From Crossaster papposus (Eukaryota; Echinodermata; Asteroidea; Velatida; Solasteridae): 64,000 bases of DNA. The notes under the pieces were generated by a model. That model was not told the DNA's origin, ran no database searches, and saw only the letters and a list, made by a program, of their open reading frames with translations. The position numbers and the translations under genes are program-made. The DNA lies in assembly GCA_037893245.1 (NCBI GenBank), contig JBAIAA010000812.1:62001-126000 (forward strand), in the 5' to 3' direction. Of the stretch, positions 27,001-42,161 are shown in pieces (within the stretch, counting starts at the first letter, position 1; the number at the start of each line of letters is the position of its first letter).

Positions 27001-29400
27001 CATATCCCTACTACTACATATTTAAGATTTGGTCTACAATCGGCATATCCCTACTACTACATATTTAAGATTTGGTCTACAATCGGCATATCCCTACTAC
27101 TACATATTTAAGATTTGGTCTACAATCGGCATATCCCTACTACTACATATTTAAGATTTGGTCTACAATCGGCATATCCCTACTACTACATATTTAAGAT
27201 TTGGTCTACAATCGGCATATCCCTACTACTACATATTTAAGATTTGGTCTACAATCGGCATATCCCTACTACTACATATTTAAGATTTGGTCTACAATCG
27301 GCATATCCCTACTACTACATATTTAAGATTTAGTCTACAATCGGCATATCCCTACTACTACATATTTAAGATTTGGTCTACAAACGGCATATCCCTACTA
27401 CTACATATTTAAGATTTGGTCTACAATCGGCATATCCCTACTACTACATATTTAAGATTTGGTCTACAATCGGCATATCCCTACTACTACATATTTAAGA
27501 TTTGGTCTACAATCGGCATATCCCTACTACTACATATTTAAGATTTGGTCTACAATCGGCATATCCCTACTACTACATATTTACGATTTGGTCTACAATC
27601 GGCATATCCCTACTACTACATATTTAAGATTTGGTCTACAATCGGCATATCCATACTACTACATATTTAAGATTTGGTCTACAATCGGCATATCCCTACT
27701 ACTACATATTTAAGATTTGGTCTACAATCGGCATATCCCTACTACTACATATTTAAGATTTGGTCTACAATCGGCATATCCCTACTACTACATATTTAAG
27801 ATTTGGTCTACAATCGGCATATCCCTACTACTACATATTTAAGATTTGGTCTACAATCGGCATATCCCTACTACTACATATTTAAGATTTGGTCTACAAT
27901 CGGCATATCCCTACTACTACATATTTAAGATTTGGTCTACAATCGGCATATCCCTACTACTACATATTTAAGATTTGGTCTACAATCGGCATATCCCTAC
28001 TACTACATATTTAAGATTTGGTCTACAATCGGCATATCCCTACTACTACATATTTAAGATTTGGTCTACAATCGGCATATCCCAACTACTACATATTTAA
28101 GATTTGGTCTACAATCGGCATATCCCTACTACTACATATTTAAGATTTGGTCTACAATCGGCATATCCCTACTACTACATATTTAAGATTTGGTCTACAA
28201 TCGGCATATCCCTACTACTACATATTTAACTCGAGGGCTTGTTCCCACATCAGGTGTTTATTTCTACTGCACACTTCTTTCCCTTTACATAATAATAAAT
28301 GTGAGTTTGTTTTGTTATCAGATCAAATTGAGTTTTTTAAGATTTGGTCTACAATCGGCATATCCCTACTACTACATATTTAAGATTTAGTCTACAATCG
28401 GCATATCCCTACTACTACATATTTAAGATTTGGTCTACAATCGGCATATCCCTACTACTACATATTTAAGATTTGGTCTACAATCGGCATATCCCTACTA
28501 CTACATATTTAAGATTTGGTCTACAATCGGCATATCCCTACTACTACATATTTAAGATTTGGTCTACAATCGGCATATCCCTACTACTACATATTTAAGA
28601 TTTGGTCTACAATCGGCATATCCCTACTACTACATATTTAAGATTTGGTCTACAATCGGCATATCCCTACTACTACATATTTAAGATTTGGTCTACAATC
28701 GGCATATCCCTACTACTACATATTTAAGATTTGGTCTACAATCGGCATATCCCTACTACTACATATTTAAGATTTGGTCTACAATCGGCATATCCCTACT
28801 ACTACATATTTAAGATTTGGTCTACAATCGGCATATCCCTACTACTACATATTTAAGATTTGGTCTACAATCGGCATATCCCTACTACTACATATTTAAG
28901 ATTTGGTCTACAATCGGCATATCCCTACTACTACATATTTAAGATTTGGTCTACAATCGGCATATCCCTACTACTACATATTTAAGATTTGGTCTACAAT
29001 CGGCATATCCCTACTACTACATATTTAAGATTTGGTCTACAATCGGCATATCCCAACTACTACATATTTAAGATTTGGTCTACAATCGGCATATCCCTAC
29101 TACTACATATTTAAGATTTGGTCTACAATCGGCATATCCCTACTACTACATATTTAAGATTTGGTCTACAATCGGCATATCCCTACTACTACATATTTAA
29201 CTCGAGGGCTTGTTCCCACATCAGGTGTTTATTTCTACTGCACACTTCTTTCCCTTTACATAATAATAAATGTGAGTTTGTTTTGTTATCAGATCAAATT
29301 GAGTTTTTTAAGATTTGGTCTACAATCGGCATATCCCTACTACTACATATTTAAGATTTAGTCTACAATCGGCATATCCCTACTACTACATATTTAAGAT
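24020..29400 (+). repeat. Array block with 1,143-bp and 971-bp tandem duplications
   Basis: Inserts start at 24020, 24303, 24758, 25686, 26829, 28230 and 29201; only 24758 is type A, and it is the last type A in the window. Insert 24020 has CATAATTAA on its left flank and CTTTTCC inside; the monomer before 24303 has CTACCAC. A 1,143-bp tandem duplication is shown by CTACGAC at 25156 and 26299, ACTAGT at 25283 and 26426, and inserts 25686 and 26829. A 971-bp tandem duplication is shown by inserts 28230 and 29201 and by CATATCCCAAC with the changed base at 28084 and 29055. No genes. Confidence 0.9.
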
Positions 29401-32400
29401 TTGGTCTACAATCGGCATATCCCTACTACTACATATTTAAGATTTGGTCTACAATCGGCATATCCCTACTACTACATAATTAACTCGAGGGCTTGTTCCC
29501 ACATCAGGTGTTTATTTCTACTGCACACTTCTTTTCCTTTACATAATAATAAATGTGAGTTTGTTTTGTTATCAGATCAAATTGAGTTTTTTAAGATTTG
29601 GTCTACAATCGGCATATCCCTACTACTACATATTTAAGATTTGGTCTACAATCGGCATATCCCTACTACTACATATTTAAGATTTGGTCTACAATCGGCA
29701 TATCCCTACTACTACATATTTAAGATTTGGTCTACAATCGGCATATCCCTACTACTACATATTTAAGATTTGGTCTACAATCGGCATATCCCTACTACTA
29801 CATATTTAAGATTTGGTCTACAATCGGCATATCCCTACTACTACATATTTAAGATTTGGTCTACAATCGGCATATCCCTACTACTACATATTTAAGATTT
29901 GGTCTACAATCGGCATATCCCTACTACTACATATTTAAGATTTAGTCTACAATCGGCATATCCCTACTACTACATATTTAAGATTTGGTCTACAAACGGC
30001 ATATCCCTACTACTACATATTTAAGATTTGGTCTACAATCGGCATATCCCTACTACTACATATTTAAGATTTGGTCTACAATCGGCATATCCCTACTACT
30101 ACATATTTAAGATTTGGTCTACAATCGGCATATCCCTACTACTACATATTTAAGATTTGGTCTACAATCGGCATATCCCTACTACTACATATTTAAGATT
30201 TGGTCTACAATCGGCATATCCCTACTACTACATATTTACGATTTGGTCTACAATCGGCATATCCCTACTACTACATATTTAAGATTTGGTCTACAATCGG
30301 CATATCCATACTACTACATATTTAAGATTTGGTCTACAATCGGCATATCCCTACTACTACATATTTAAGATTTGGTCTACAATCGGCATATCCCTACTAC
30401 TACATATTTAAGATTTGGTCTACAATCGGCATATCCCTACTACTACATATTTAAGATTTGGTCTACAATCGGCATATCCCTACTACTACATATTTAAGAT
30501 TTGGTCTACAATCGGCATATCCCTACTACTACATATTTAAGATTTGGTCTACAATCGGCATATCCCTACTACTACATATTTAAGATTTGGTCTACAATCG
30601 GCATATCCCTACTACTACATATTTAAGATTTGGTCTACAATCGGCATATCCCTACTACTACATATTTAAGATTTGGTCTACCATCGGCATATTCCTAATA
30701 CTACATATTTAAGATTTGGTCTACAATCGGCATATCCCTACTACTACATATTTAAGATTTGGTCTACAATCGGCATATCCCTACTACTACATATTTAAGA
30801 TTTGGTCTACAATCGGCATATCCCTACTACTACATATTTAAGATTTGGTCTACAATCGGCATATCCCTACTACTACATATTTAAGATTTGGTCTACAATC
30901 GGCATATCCCTACTACTACATATTTAAGATTTGGTCTACAATCGGCATATCCCTACTACTACATAATTAACTCGAGGGCTTGTTCCCACATCAGGTGTTT
31001 ATTTCTACTGCACACTTCTTTTCCTTTACATAATAATAAATGTGAGTTTGTTTTGTTATCAGATCAAATTGAGTTTTTTAAGATTTGGTCTACAATCGGC
31101 ATATCCCTACTACTACATATTTAAGATTTGGTCTACAATCGGCATATCCCTACTACTACATATTTAAGATTTGGTCTACAATCGGCATATCCCTACTACT
31201 ACATATTTAAGATTTGGTCTACAATCGGCATATCCCTACCACTACATATTTAACTCGAGGGCTTGTTCCCACATCAGGTGTTTATTTCTACTGCACACTT
31301 CTTTCCCTTTACATAATAATAAATGTGAGTTTGTTTTGTTATCAGATCAAATTGAGTTTTTTAAGATTTGGTCTACAATCGGCATATCCCTACTACTACA
31401 TATTTAAGATTTGGTCTACAATCGGCATATCCCTACTACTACATATTTAACTCGAGGGCTTGTTCCCACATCAGGTGTTTATTTCTACTGCACACTTCTT
31501 TCCCTTTACATAATAATAAATGTGAGTTTGTTTTGTTATCAGATCAAATTGAGTTTTTTAAGATTTGGTCTACAATCGGCATATCCCTACTACTACATAT
31601 TTAAGATTTGGTCTACAATCGGCATATCCCTACTACTACATATTTAAGATTTGGTCTACAATCGGCATATCCCTACTACTACATATTTAAGATTTGGTCT
31701 ACAATCGGCATATCCCTACTACTACATATTTAAGGTTTGGTCTACAATCGGCATATCCCTACTACTACATATTTAAGATTTGGTCTGCAATCGGCATATC
31801 CCTACTACTACATATTTAAGATTTGGTCTACAATCGGCATATCCCTACTACTACATATTTAAGATTTGGTCTACAATCGGCATATCCCTACTACTACATA
31901 TTTAAGATTTAGTCTACAATCGGCATATCCCTACTACTACATATTTAAGATTTGGTCTACAAACGGCATATCCCTACTACTACATATTTAAGATTTGGTC
32001 TACAATCGGCATATCCCTACTACTACATATTTAAGATTTGGTCTACAATCGGCATATCCCTACTACTACATATTTAAGATTTGGTCTACAATCGGCATAT
32101 CCCTACTACTACATATTTAAGATTTGGTCTACAATCGGCATATCCCTACTACTACATATTTAAGATTTGGTCTACAATCGGCATATCTCTACTACTACAT
32201 ATTTAAGATTTGGTCTACAATCGGCATATCCCTACTACTACATATTTAAGATTTGGTCTACAATCGGCATATCCCTACTACTACATATTTAAGATTTGGT
32301 CTACAATCGGCATATCCCTACTACTACATATTTAAGATTTGGTCTACAATCGGCATATCCCTACTACTACATATTTAAGATTTGGTCTACAATCGGCATA

Positions 32401-35400
32401 TCCCTACTACTACATATTTAAGATTTGGTCTACAATCGGCATATCCCTACTACTACATATTTAAGATTTGGTCTACAATCGGCATATCCCTACTACTACA
32501 TATTTAAGATTTGGTCTACAATCGGCATATCCCTACTACTACATATTTAAGATTTGGTCTACAATCGGCATATCCCTACTACTACATATTTAAGATTTGG
32601 TCTACAATCGGCATATCCCTAATACTACATATTTAAGATTTGGTCTACAATCGGCATATCCCTACTACTACATATTTAAGATTTGGTCTACAATCGGCAT
32701 ATCCCTACTACTACATATTTAAGATTTGGTCTACAATCGGCATATCCCTACTACTACATATTTAAGATTTGGTCTACAATCGGCATATCCCTACTACTAC
32801 ATATTTAAGATTTGGTCTACAATCGGCATATCCCTACTACTACATATTTAAGATTTGGTCTACAATCGGCATATCCCTACTACTACATAATTAACTCGAG
32901 GGCTTGTTCCCACATCAGGTGTTTATTTCTACTGCACACTTCTTTTCCTTTACATAATAATAAATGTGAGTTTGTTTTGTTATCAGATCAAATTGAGTTT
33001 TTTAAGATTTGGTCTACAATCGGCATATCCCTACTACTACATATTTAAGATTTGGTCTACAATCGGCATATCCCTACTACTACATATTTAAGATTTGGTC
33101 TACAATCGGCATATCCCTACTACTACATATTTAAGATTTGGTCTACAATCGGCATATCCCTACTACTACATATTTAAGATTTGGTCTACAATCGGCATAT
33201 CCCTACTACTACATATTTAAGATTTGGTCTACAATCGGCATATCCCTACTACTACATATTTAAGATTTGGTCTACAATCGGCATATCCCTACTACTACAT
33301 ATTTAAGATTTGGTCTACAATCGGCATATCCCTACTACTACATATTTAAGATTTAGTCTACAATCGGCATATCCCTACTACTACATATTTAAGATTTGGT
33401 CTACAAACGGCATATCCCTACTACTACATATTTAAGATTTGGTCTACAATCGGCATATCCCTACTACTACATATTTAAGATTTGGTCTACAATCGGCATA
33501 TCCCTACTACTACATATTTAAGATTTGGTCTACAATCGGCATATCCCTACTACTACATATTTAAGATTTGGTCTACAATCGGCATATCCCTACTACTACA
33601 TATTTAAGATTTGGTCTACAATCGGCATATCCCTACTACTACATATTTACGATTTGGTCTACAATCGGCATATCCCTACTACTACATATTTAAGATTTGG
33701 TCTACAATCGGCATATCCATACTACTACATATTTAAGATTTGGTCTACAATCGGCATATCCCTACTACTACATATTTAAGATTTGGTCTACAATCGGCAT
33801 ATCCCTACTACTACATATTTAAGATTTGGTCTACAATCGGCATATCCCTACTACTACATATTTAAGATTTGGTCTACAATCGGCATATCCCTACTACTAC
33901 ATATTTAAGATTTGGTCTACAATCGGCATATCCCTACTACTACATATTTAAGATTTGGTCTACAATCGGCATATCCCTACTACTACATATTTAAGATTTG
34001 GTCTACAATCGGCATATCCCTACTACTACATATTTAAGATTTGGTCTACAATCGGCATATCCCTACTACTACATATTTAAGATTTGGTCTACAATCGGCA
34101 TATCCCTAATACTACATATTTAAGATTTGGTCTACAATCGGCATATCCCTACTACTACATATTTAAGATTTGGTCTACAATCGGCATATCCCTACTACTA
34201 CATATTTAAGATTTGGTCTACAATCGGCATATCCCTACTACTACATATTTAAGATTTGGTCTACAATCGGCATATCCCTACTACTACATATTTAAGATTT
34301 GGTCTACAATCGGCATATCCCTACTACTACATATTTAAGATTTGGTCTACAATCGGCATATCCCTACTACTACATAATTAACTCGAGGGCTTGTTCCCAC
34401 ATCAGGTGTTTATTTCTACTGCACACTTCTTTTCCTTTACATAATAATAAATGTGAGTTTGTTTTGTTATCAGATCAAATTGAGTTTTTTAAGATTTGGT
34501 CTACAATCGGCATATCCCTACTACTACATATTTAAGATTTGGTCTACAATCGGCATATCCCTACTACTACATATTTAAGATTTGGTCTACAATCGGCATA
34601 TCCCTACTACTACATATTTAAGATTTGGTCTACAATCGGCATATCCCTACCACTACATATTTAACTCGAGGGCTTGTTCCCACATCAGGTGTTTATTTCT
34701 ACTGCACACTTCTTTCCCTTTACATAATAATAAATGTGAGTTTGTTTTGTTATCAGATCAAATTGAGTTTTTTAAGATTTGGTCTACAATCGGCATATCC
34801 CTACTACTACATATTTAAGATTTGGTCTACAATCGGCATATCCCTACTACTACATATTTAACTCGAGGGCTTGTTCCCACATCAGGTGTTTATTTCTACT
34901 GCACACTTCTTTCCCTTTACATAATAATAAATGTGAGTTTGTTTTGTTATCAGATCAAATTGAGTTTTTTAAGATTTGGTCTACAATCGGCATATCCCTA
35001 CTACTACATATTTAAGATTTGGTCTACAATCGGCATATCCCTACTACTACATATTTAAGATTTGGTCTACAATCGGCATATCCCTACTACTACATATTTA
35101 AGATTTGGTCTACAATCGGCATATCCCTACTACTACATATTTAAGGTTTGGTCTACAATCGGCATATCCCTACTACTACATATTTAAGATTTGGTCTGCA
35201 ATCGGCATATCCCTACTACTACATATTTAAGATTTGGTCTACAATCGGCATATCCCTACTACTACATATTTAAGATTTGGTCTACAATCGGCATATCCCT
35301 ACTACTACATATTTAAGATTTAGTCTACAATCGGCATATCCCTACTACTACATATTTAAGATTTGGTCTACAAACGGCATATCCCTACTACTACATATTT

Positions 35401-36265
35401 AAGATTTGGTCTACAATCGGCATATCCCTACTACTACATATTTAAGATTTGGTCTACAATCGGCATATCCCTACTACTACATATTTAAGATTTGGTCTAC
35501 AATCGGCATATCCCTACTACTACATATTTAAGATTTAGTCTACAATCGGCATATCCCTACTACTACATATTTAAGATTTGGTCTACAATCGGCATATCTC
35601 TACTACTACATATTTAAGATTTGGTCTACAATCGGCATATCCCTACTACTACATATTTAAGATTTGGTCTACAATCGGCATATCCCTACTACTACATATT
35701 TAAGATTTGGTCTACAATCGGCATATCCCTACTACTACATATTTAAGATTTGGTCTACAATCGGCATATCCCTACTACTACATATTTAAGATTTGGTCTA
35801 CAATCGGCATATCCCTACTACTACATATTTAAGATTTGGTCTACAATCGGCATATCCCTACTACTACATATTTAAGATTTGGTCTACAATCGGCATATCC
35901 CTACTACTACATATTTAAGATTTGGTCTACAATCGGCATATCCCTACTACTACATATTTAAGATTTGGTCTACAATCGGCATATCCCTACTACTACAAAT
36001 TTAAGATTTGGTCTACAATCGGCATATCCCTACTACTACATATTTAAGATTTGGTCTACAATCGGCATATCCCTACTACTACATATTTAAGATTTGGTCT
36101 ACAATCGGCATATCCCTACTACTACATATTTAAGATTTGGTCTACAATCGGCATATCCCTACTACTACATATTTAAGATTTGGTCTACAATCGGCATATC
36201 CCTACTACTACATATTTAAGATTTGGTCTACAATCGGCAAATCCCTACTACTACATATTTAAGAT
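29400..36265 (+). repeat. 3,411-bp higher-order repeat, two tandem copies
   Basis: Inserts 29484, 30971, 31254 and 31451 recur at 32895, 34382, 34665 and 34862, all exactly 3,411 bp on. Rare variants keep the offset: TAAGGTTTGG at 31731 and 35142, CTGCAATCGG with the changed base at 31787 and 35198, CAAACGG at 29993 and 33404 and at 31960 and 35371, and CATATCTC with the changed base at 32188 and 35599. The left edge lies between about 29361 and 29470. The right edge is softer: CCTAATAC at 32621 has no partner at 36032. Within each copy, inserts 1,487 bp apart both carry the CATAATTAA flank and CTTTTCC, so the unit is itself an older duplication. Confidence 0.92.
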
Positions 36266-36520
36266 TTGGTCTACAATCGGCATATCCCTACTACTACATA
36301 TTTAAGATTTGGTCTACAATCGGCATATCCCTACTACTACATATTTAAGATTTGGTCTACAATCAGCATATCCCTACTACTACATATTTAAGATTTGGTC
36401 TACAATCGGCATATCCCTACTACTACATATTTAAGATTTGGTCTACAATCGGCATATCCCTACTACTACATATTTAAGATTTGGTCTACAATCGGCATAT
36501 CCCTACTACTACATATTTAA
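36266..36520 (+). repeat. Insert-free monomers before the dense domain
   Basis: Plain 43-mers only, completing a 36-monomer run that begins after insert 34862. One monomer carries the CpG-losing change ATCAGC, with the A at 36365. Nothing else is present. Confidence 0.9.
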
Positions 36521-37720
36521 CTCGAGGGCTTGTTCCCACATCAGGTGTTTATTTCTACTGCACACTTCTTTCCCTTTACATAATAATAAATGTGAGTTTG
36601 TTTTGTTATCAGATCAAATTGAGTTTTTTAAGATTTGGTCTACAATCGGCATATCCCTACTACTACATATTTAAGATTTGGTCTACAATCGGCATATCCC
36701 TACTACTACATATTTAAGATTTGGTCTACAATCGGCATATCCCTACTACTACATATTTAAGATTTGGTCTACAATCGGCATATCCCTACTACTACATATT
36801 TAACTCGAGGGCTTGTTCCCACATCAGGTGTTTATTTCTACTGCACACTTCTTTCCCTTTACATAATAATAAATGTGAGTTTGTTTTGTTATCAGATCAA
36901 ATTGAGTTTTTTAAGATTTGGTCTACCATCGGCATATCCCTACTACTACATATTTAACTCGAGGGCTTGTTCCCACATCAGGTGTTTATTTCTACTGCAC
37001 ACTTCTTTCCCTTTACATAATAATAAATGTGAGTTTGTTTTGTTATCAGATCAAATTGAGTTTTTTAAGATTTGGTCTACAATCGGCATATCCCTACTAC
37101 TACATATTTAAGATTTGGTCTACAATCGGCATATCCCTACTACTACATATTTAAGATTTGGTCTACAATCGGCATATCCCTACTACTACATATTTAAGAT
37201 TTGGTCTACAATCGGCATATCCCTACTACTACATATTTAACTCGAGGGCTTGTTCCCACATCAGGTGTTTATTTCTACTGCACACTTCTTTCCCTTTACA
37301 TAATAATAAATGTGATTTTGTTTTGTTATCAGATCAAATTGAGTTTTTTAAGATTTGGTCTACAATCGGCATATCCCTACTACTACATATTTAAGATTTG
37401 GTCTACAATCGGCATATCCCTACTACTACATATTTAAGATTTGGTCTACAATCGGCATATCCCTACTACTACATATTTAAGATTTGGTCTACAATCGGCA
37501 TATCCCTACTACTACATATTTAACTCGAGGGCTTGTTCCCACATCAGGTGTTTATTTCTACTGCACACTTCTTTCCCTTTACATAATAATAAATGTGAGT
37601 TTGTTTTGTTATCAGATCAAATTGAGTTTTTTAAGATTTGGTCTACAATCGGCATATCCCTACTACTACATATTTAAGATTTGGTCTACAATCGGCATAT
37701 CCCTACTACTACATATTTAA

Positions 37721-37831
37721 CTCGGGGGCTTGTTCCCACATTAGGTGTTTATTTCTACTGCACACTTCTTTCCCTTTACATAATAATAAATGTGAGTTTG
37801 TTTTGTTATCAGATCAAATTGAGTTTTTTAA
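37721..37831 (+). repeat. 111-bp insert lacking the CTCGAG site
   Basis: This copy begins CTCGGGGGC instead of CTCGAGGGC, and has CACATTAGG where most have CACATCAGG. It is the only one of the 109 copies in which I see the CTCGAG hexamer lost. CATTAGG is shared with inserts 42792, 51580 and 54102, suggesting an early member of that subtype. Confidence 0.93.
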
Positions 37832-38003
37832 GATTTGGTCTACAATCGGCATATCCCTACTACTACATATTTAAGATTTGGTCTACAATCGGCATATCCC
37901 TACTACTACATATTTAAGATTTGGTCTACAATCGGCATATCCCTACTACTACATATTTAAGATTTGGTCTACAATCGGCATATCCCTACTACTACATATT
38001 TAA

Positions 38004-41000
38004 CTCGAGGGCTTGTTCCCACATCAGGTGTTTATTTCTACTGCACACTTCTTTCCCTTTACATAATAATAAATGTGAGTTTGTTTTGTTATCAGATCAA
38101 ATTGAGTTTTTTAAGATTTGGTCTACAATCGGCATATCCCTACTACTACATATTTAAGATTTGATCTACAATCGGCATATTCCTACTACTACATATTTAA
38201 GATTTGGTCTACAATCGGCATATCCCTACTACTACATATTTAACTCGAGGGCTTGTTCCCACATCAGGTGTTTATTTCTACTGCACACTTCTTTCCCTTT
38301 ACATAATAATAAATGTGAGTTTGTTTTGTTATCAGATCAAATTGAGTTTTTTAAGATTTAGTCTACAATCGGCATATCCCTACTACTACATATTTAAGAT
38401 TTGGTCTACAATCGGCATATCCCTACTACTACATATTTAAGATTTGGTCTACAATCGGCATATCCCTACTACTACATATTTAACTCGAGGGATTGTTCCC
38501 ACATCAGGTGTTTATTTCTACTGTACACTTCTTTCCCTTTACATAATAATAAATGTGAGTTTGTTTTGTTATCAGATCAAATTGAGTTTTTTAAGATTTG
38601 GTCTACAATCGGCATATCCCTACTACTACATATTTAAGATTTGGTCTACAATCGGCATATCCCTACTACTACATATTTAACTCGAGGGCTTGTTCCCACA
38701 TCAGGTGTTTATTTCTACTGCACACTTCTTTCCCTTTACATAATAATAAATGTGAGTTTGTTTTGTTATCAGATCAAATTGAGTTTTTTAAGATTTGGTC
38801 TACAATCGGCATATCCCTACTACTACCTATTTAAGATTTGGTCTACAATCGGCATATCCCTACTACTACATATTTAAGATTTGGTCTACAATCGGCATAT
38901 CCCTACTACTACATATTTAAGATTTGGTCTACAATCGGCATATCCCTACTACTACATATTTAACTCGAGGGCTTGTTCCCACATCAGGTGTTTATTTCTA
39001 CTGCACACTTCTTTCCCTTTACATAATAATAAATGTGAGTTTGTTTTGTTATCAGATCAAATTGAGTTTTTTAAGATTTGGTCTACAATCGGCATATCCC
39101 TACTACTACATATTTAAGATTTGGTCTACAATCGGCATATCCCTACTACTACATATTTAAGATTTGGTGTACAATCGGCATATCCCTACTACTACATATT
39201 TAAGATTTGGTCTACAATCGGCATATCCCTACTACTACATATTTAAGATTTGGTCTACAATCGGCATATCCCTACTACTACATATTTAAGATTTGGTCTA
39301 CAATCGGCATATCCCTACTACTACATATTTAAGATTTGGTCTACAATCGGCATATCCCTACTACTACATATTTAAGATTTGGTCTACAATCGGCATATCC
39401 CTACTACTACATATTTAAGATTTGGTCTACAATCGGCATATCCCTACTACTACATATTTAAGATTTGGTCTACAATCGGCATATCCCTACTACTACATAT
39501 TTAACTCGAGGGCTTGTTCCCACATCAGGTGTTTATTTCTACTGCACACTTCTTTCCCTTTACATAATAATAAATGTGAGTTTGTTTTGTTATCAGATCA
39601 AATTGAGTTTTTTAAGATTTGGTCTACAATCGGCATATCCCTACTACTACATATTTAAGATTTGGTCTACAATCGGCATATCCCTACTACTACATATTTA
39701 AGATTTGGTCTACAATCGGCATATCCCTACTACTACATATTTAACTCGAGGGCTTGTTCCCACATCAGGTGTTTATTTCTACTGCACACTTCTTTCCCTT
39801 TACATAATAATAAATGTGAGTTTGTTTTGTTATCAGATCAAATTGAGTTTTTTAAGATTTAGTCTACAATCGGCATATCCCTACTACTACATATTTAAGA
39901 TTTGGTCTACAATCGGCATATCCCTACTACTACATATTTAAGATTTGGTCTACAATCGGCATATCCCTACTACTACATATTTAAGATTTGGTCTACAATC
40001 GGCATATCCCTACTACTACATATTTAACTCGAGGGATTGTTCCCACATCAGGTGTTTATTTCTACTGCACACTTCTTTCCCTTTACATAATAATAAATGT
40101 GAGTTTGTTTTGTTATCAGATCAAATTGAGTTTTTTAAGATTTGGTCTACAATCGGCATATCCCTACTACTACATTTTTAAGATTTGGTCTACAATCGGC
40201 ATATCCCTACTACTACATATTTAACTCGAGGGCTTGTTCCCACATCAGGTGTTTATTTCTACTGCACACTTCTTTCCCTTTACATAATAATAAATGTGAG
40301 TTTGTTTTGTTATCAGATCAAATTGAGTTTTTTAAGATTTGGTCTACAATCGGCATATCCCTACTACTACCTATTTAAGATTTGGTCTACAATCGGCATA
40401 TCCCTACTACTACATATTTAAGATTTGGTCTACAATCGGCATATCCCTACTACTACATATTTAAGATTTGGTCTACAATCGGCATATCCCTACTACTACA
40501 TATTTAACTCGAGGGCTTGTTCCCACATCAGGTGTTTATTTCTACTGCACACTTCTTTCCCTTTACATAATAATAAATGTGAGTTTGTTTTGTTATCAGA
40601 TCAAATTGAGTTTTTTAAGATTTGGTCTACAATCGGCATATCCCTACTACTACATATTTAAGATTTGGTCTACAATCGGCATATCTCTACTACTACATAT
40701 TTAAGATTTGGTGTACAATCGGCATATCCCTACTACTACATATTTAAGATTTGGTCTACAATCGGCATATCCCTACTACTACATATTTAAGATTTGGTCT
40801 ACAATCGGCATATCCCTACTACTACATATTTAAGATTTGGTCTACAATCGGCATATCCCTACTACTACATATTTAAGATTTGGTCTACAATCGGCATATC
40901 CCTACTACTACATATTTAAGATTTGGTCTACAATCGGCATATCCCTACTACTACATATTTAAGATTTGGTCTACAATCGGCATATCCCTACTACTACATA

Positions 41001-42161
41001 TTTAAGATTTGGTCTACAATCGGCATATCCCTACTACTACATATTTAACTCGAGGGCTTGTTCCCACATCAGGTGTTTATTTCTACTGCACACTTCTTTC
41101 CCTTTACATAATAATAAATGTGAGTTTGTTTTGTTATCAGATCAAATTGAGTTTTTTAAGATTTGGTCTACAATCGGCATATCCCTACTACTACATATTT
41201 AAGATTTGGTCTACAATCGGCATATCCCTACTACTACATATTTAAGATTTGGTCTACAATCGGCATATCCCTACTACTACATATTTAACTCGAGGGCTTG
41301 TTCCCACATCAGGTGTTTATTTCTACTGCACACTTCTTTCCCTTTACATAATAATAAATGTGAGTTTGTTTTGTTATCAGATCAAATTGAGTTTTTTAAG
41401 ATTTAGTCTACAATCGGCATATCCCTACTACTACATATTTAAGATTTGGTCTACAATCGGCATATCCCTACTACTACATATTTAAGATTTGGTCTACAAT
41501 CGGCATATCCCTACTACTACATATTTAAGATTTGGTCTACAATCGGCATATCCCTACTACTACATATTTAACTCGAGGGATTGTTCCCACATCAGGTGTT
41601 TATTTCTACTGCACACTTCTTTCCCTTTACATAATAATAAATGTGAGTTTGTTTTGTTATCAGATCAAATTGAGTTTTTTAAGATTTGGTCTACAATCGG
41701 CATATCCCTACTACTACATATTTAAGATTTGGTCTACAATCGGCATATCCCTACTACTACATATTTAACTCGAGGGCTTGTTCCCACATCAGGTGTTTAT
41801 TTCTACTGCACACTTCTTTCCCTTTACATAATAATAAATGTGAGTTTGTTTTGTTATCAGATCAAATTGAGTTTTTAAGATTTGGTCTACAATCGGCATA
41901 TCCCTACTACTACCTATTTAAGATTTGGTCTACAATCGGCATATCCCTACTACTACATATTTAAGATTTGGTCTACAATCGGCATATCCCTACTACTACA
42001 TATTTAAGATTTGGTCTACAATCGGCATATCCCTACTACTACATATTTAACTCGAGGGCTTGTTCCCACATCAGGTGTTTATTTCTACTGCACACTTCTT
42101 TCCCTTTACATAATAATAAATGTGAGTTTGTTTTGTTATCAGATCAAATTGAGTTTTTTAA
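38004..42161 (+). repeat. 1,544-bp higher-order repeat, two full copies plus a partial
   Basis: Inserts 38681, 40225 and 41769, and inserts 38964, 40508 and 42051, are spaced 1,544 bp apart (1,543 in the last step because insert 41769 lost one T). Between repeats the order is insert, 10 monomers, insert, 3, insert, 4, insert, 2, insert, 4. The third insert of each cassette (38484, 40028, 41572) reads CTCGAGGGATTG. The monomer after the second insert (38244, 39745, 41289) reads GATTTAGTC. The monomer after the fourth reads CTACCTATTTAAG. GGTGTAC lies at 39169 and 40713. The first copy is incomplete on the left and one monomer shorter before 38484. Confidence 0.92.
41769..41878 (+). repeat. 111-bp insert with a one-base deletion
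   Basis: The T run before the closing TTAA has one T fewer than other type B copies (GAGTTTTTAAG), so this copy is 110 bp. It is the only insert-length variant I found, and it explains the 1,543-bp rather than 1,544-bp spacing at this step. Confidence 0.92.
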
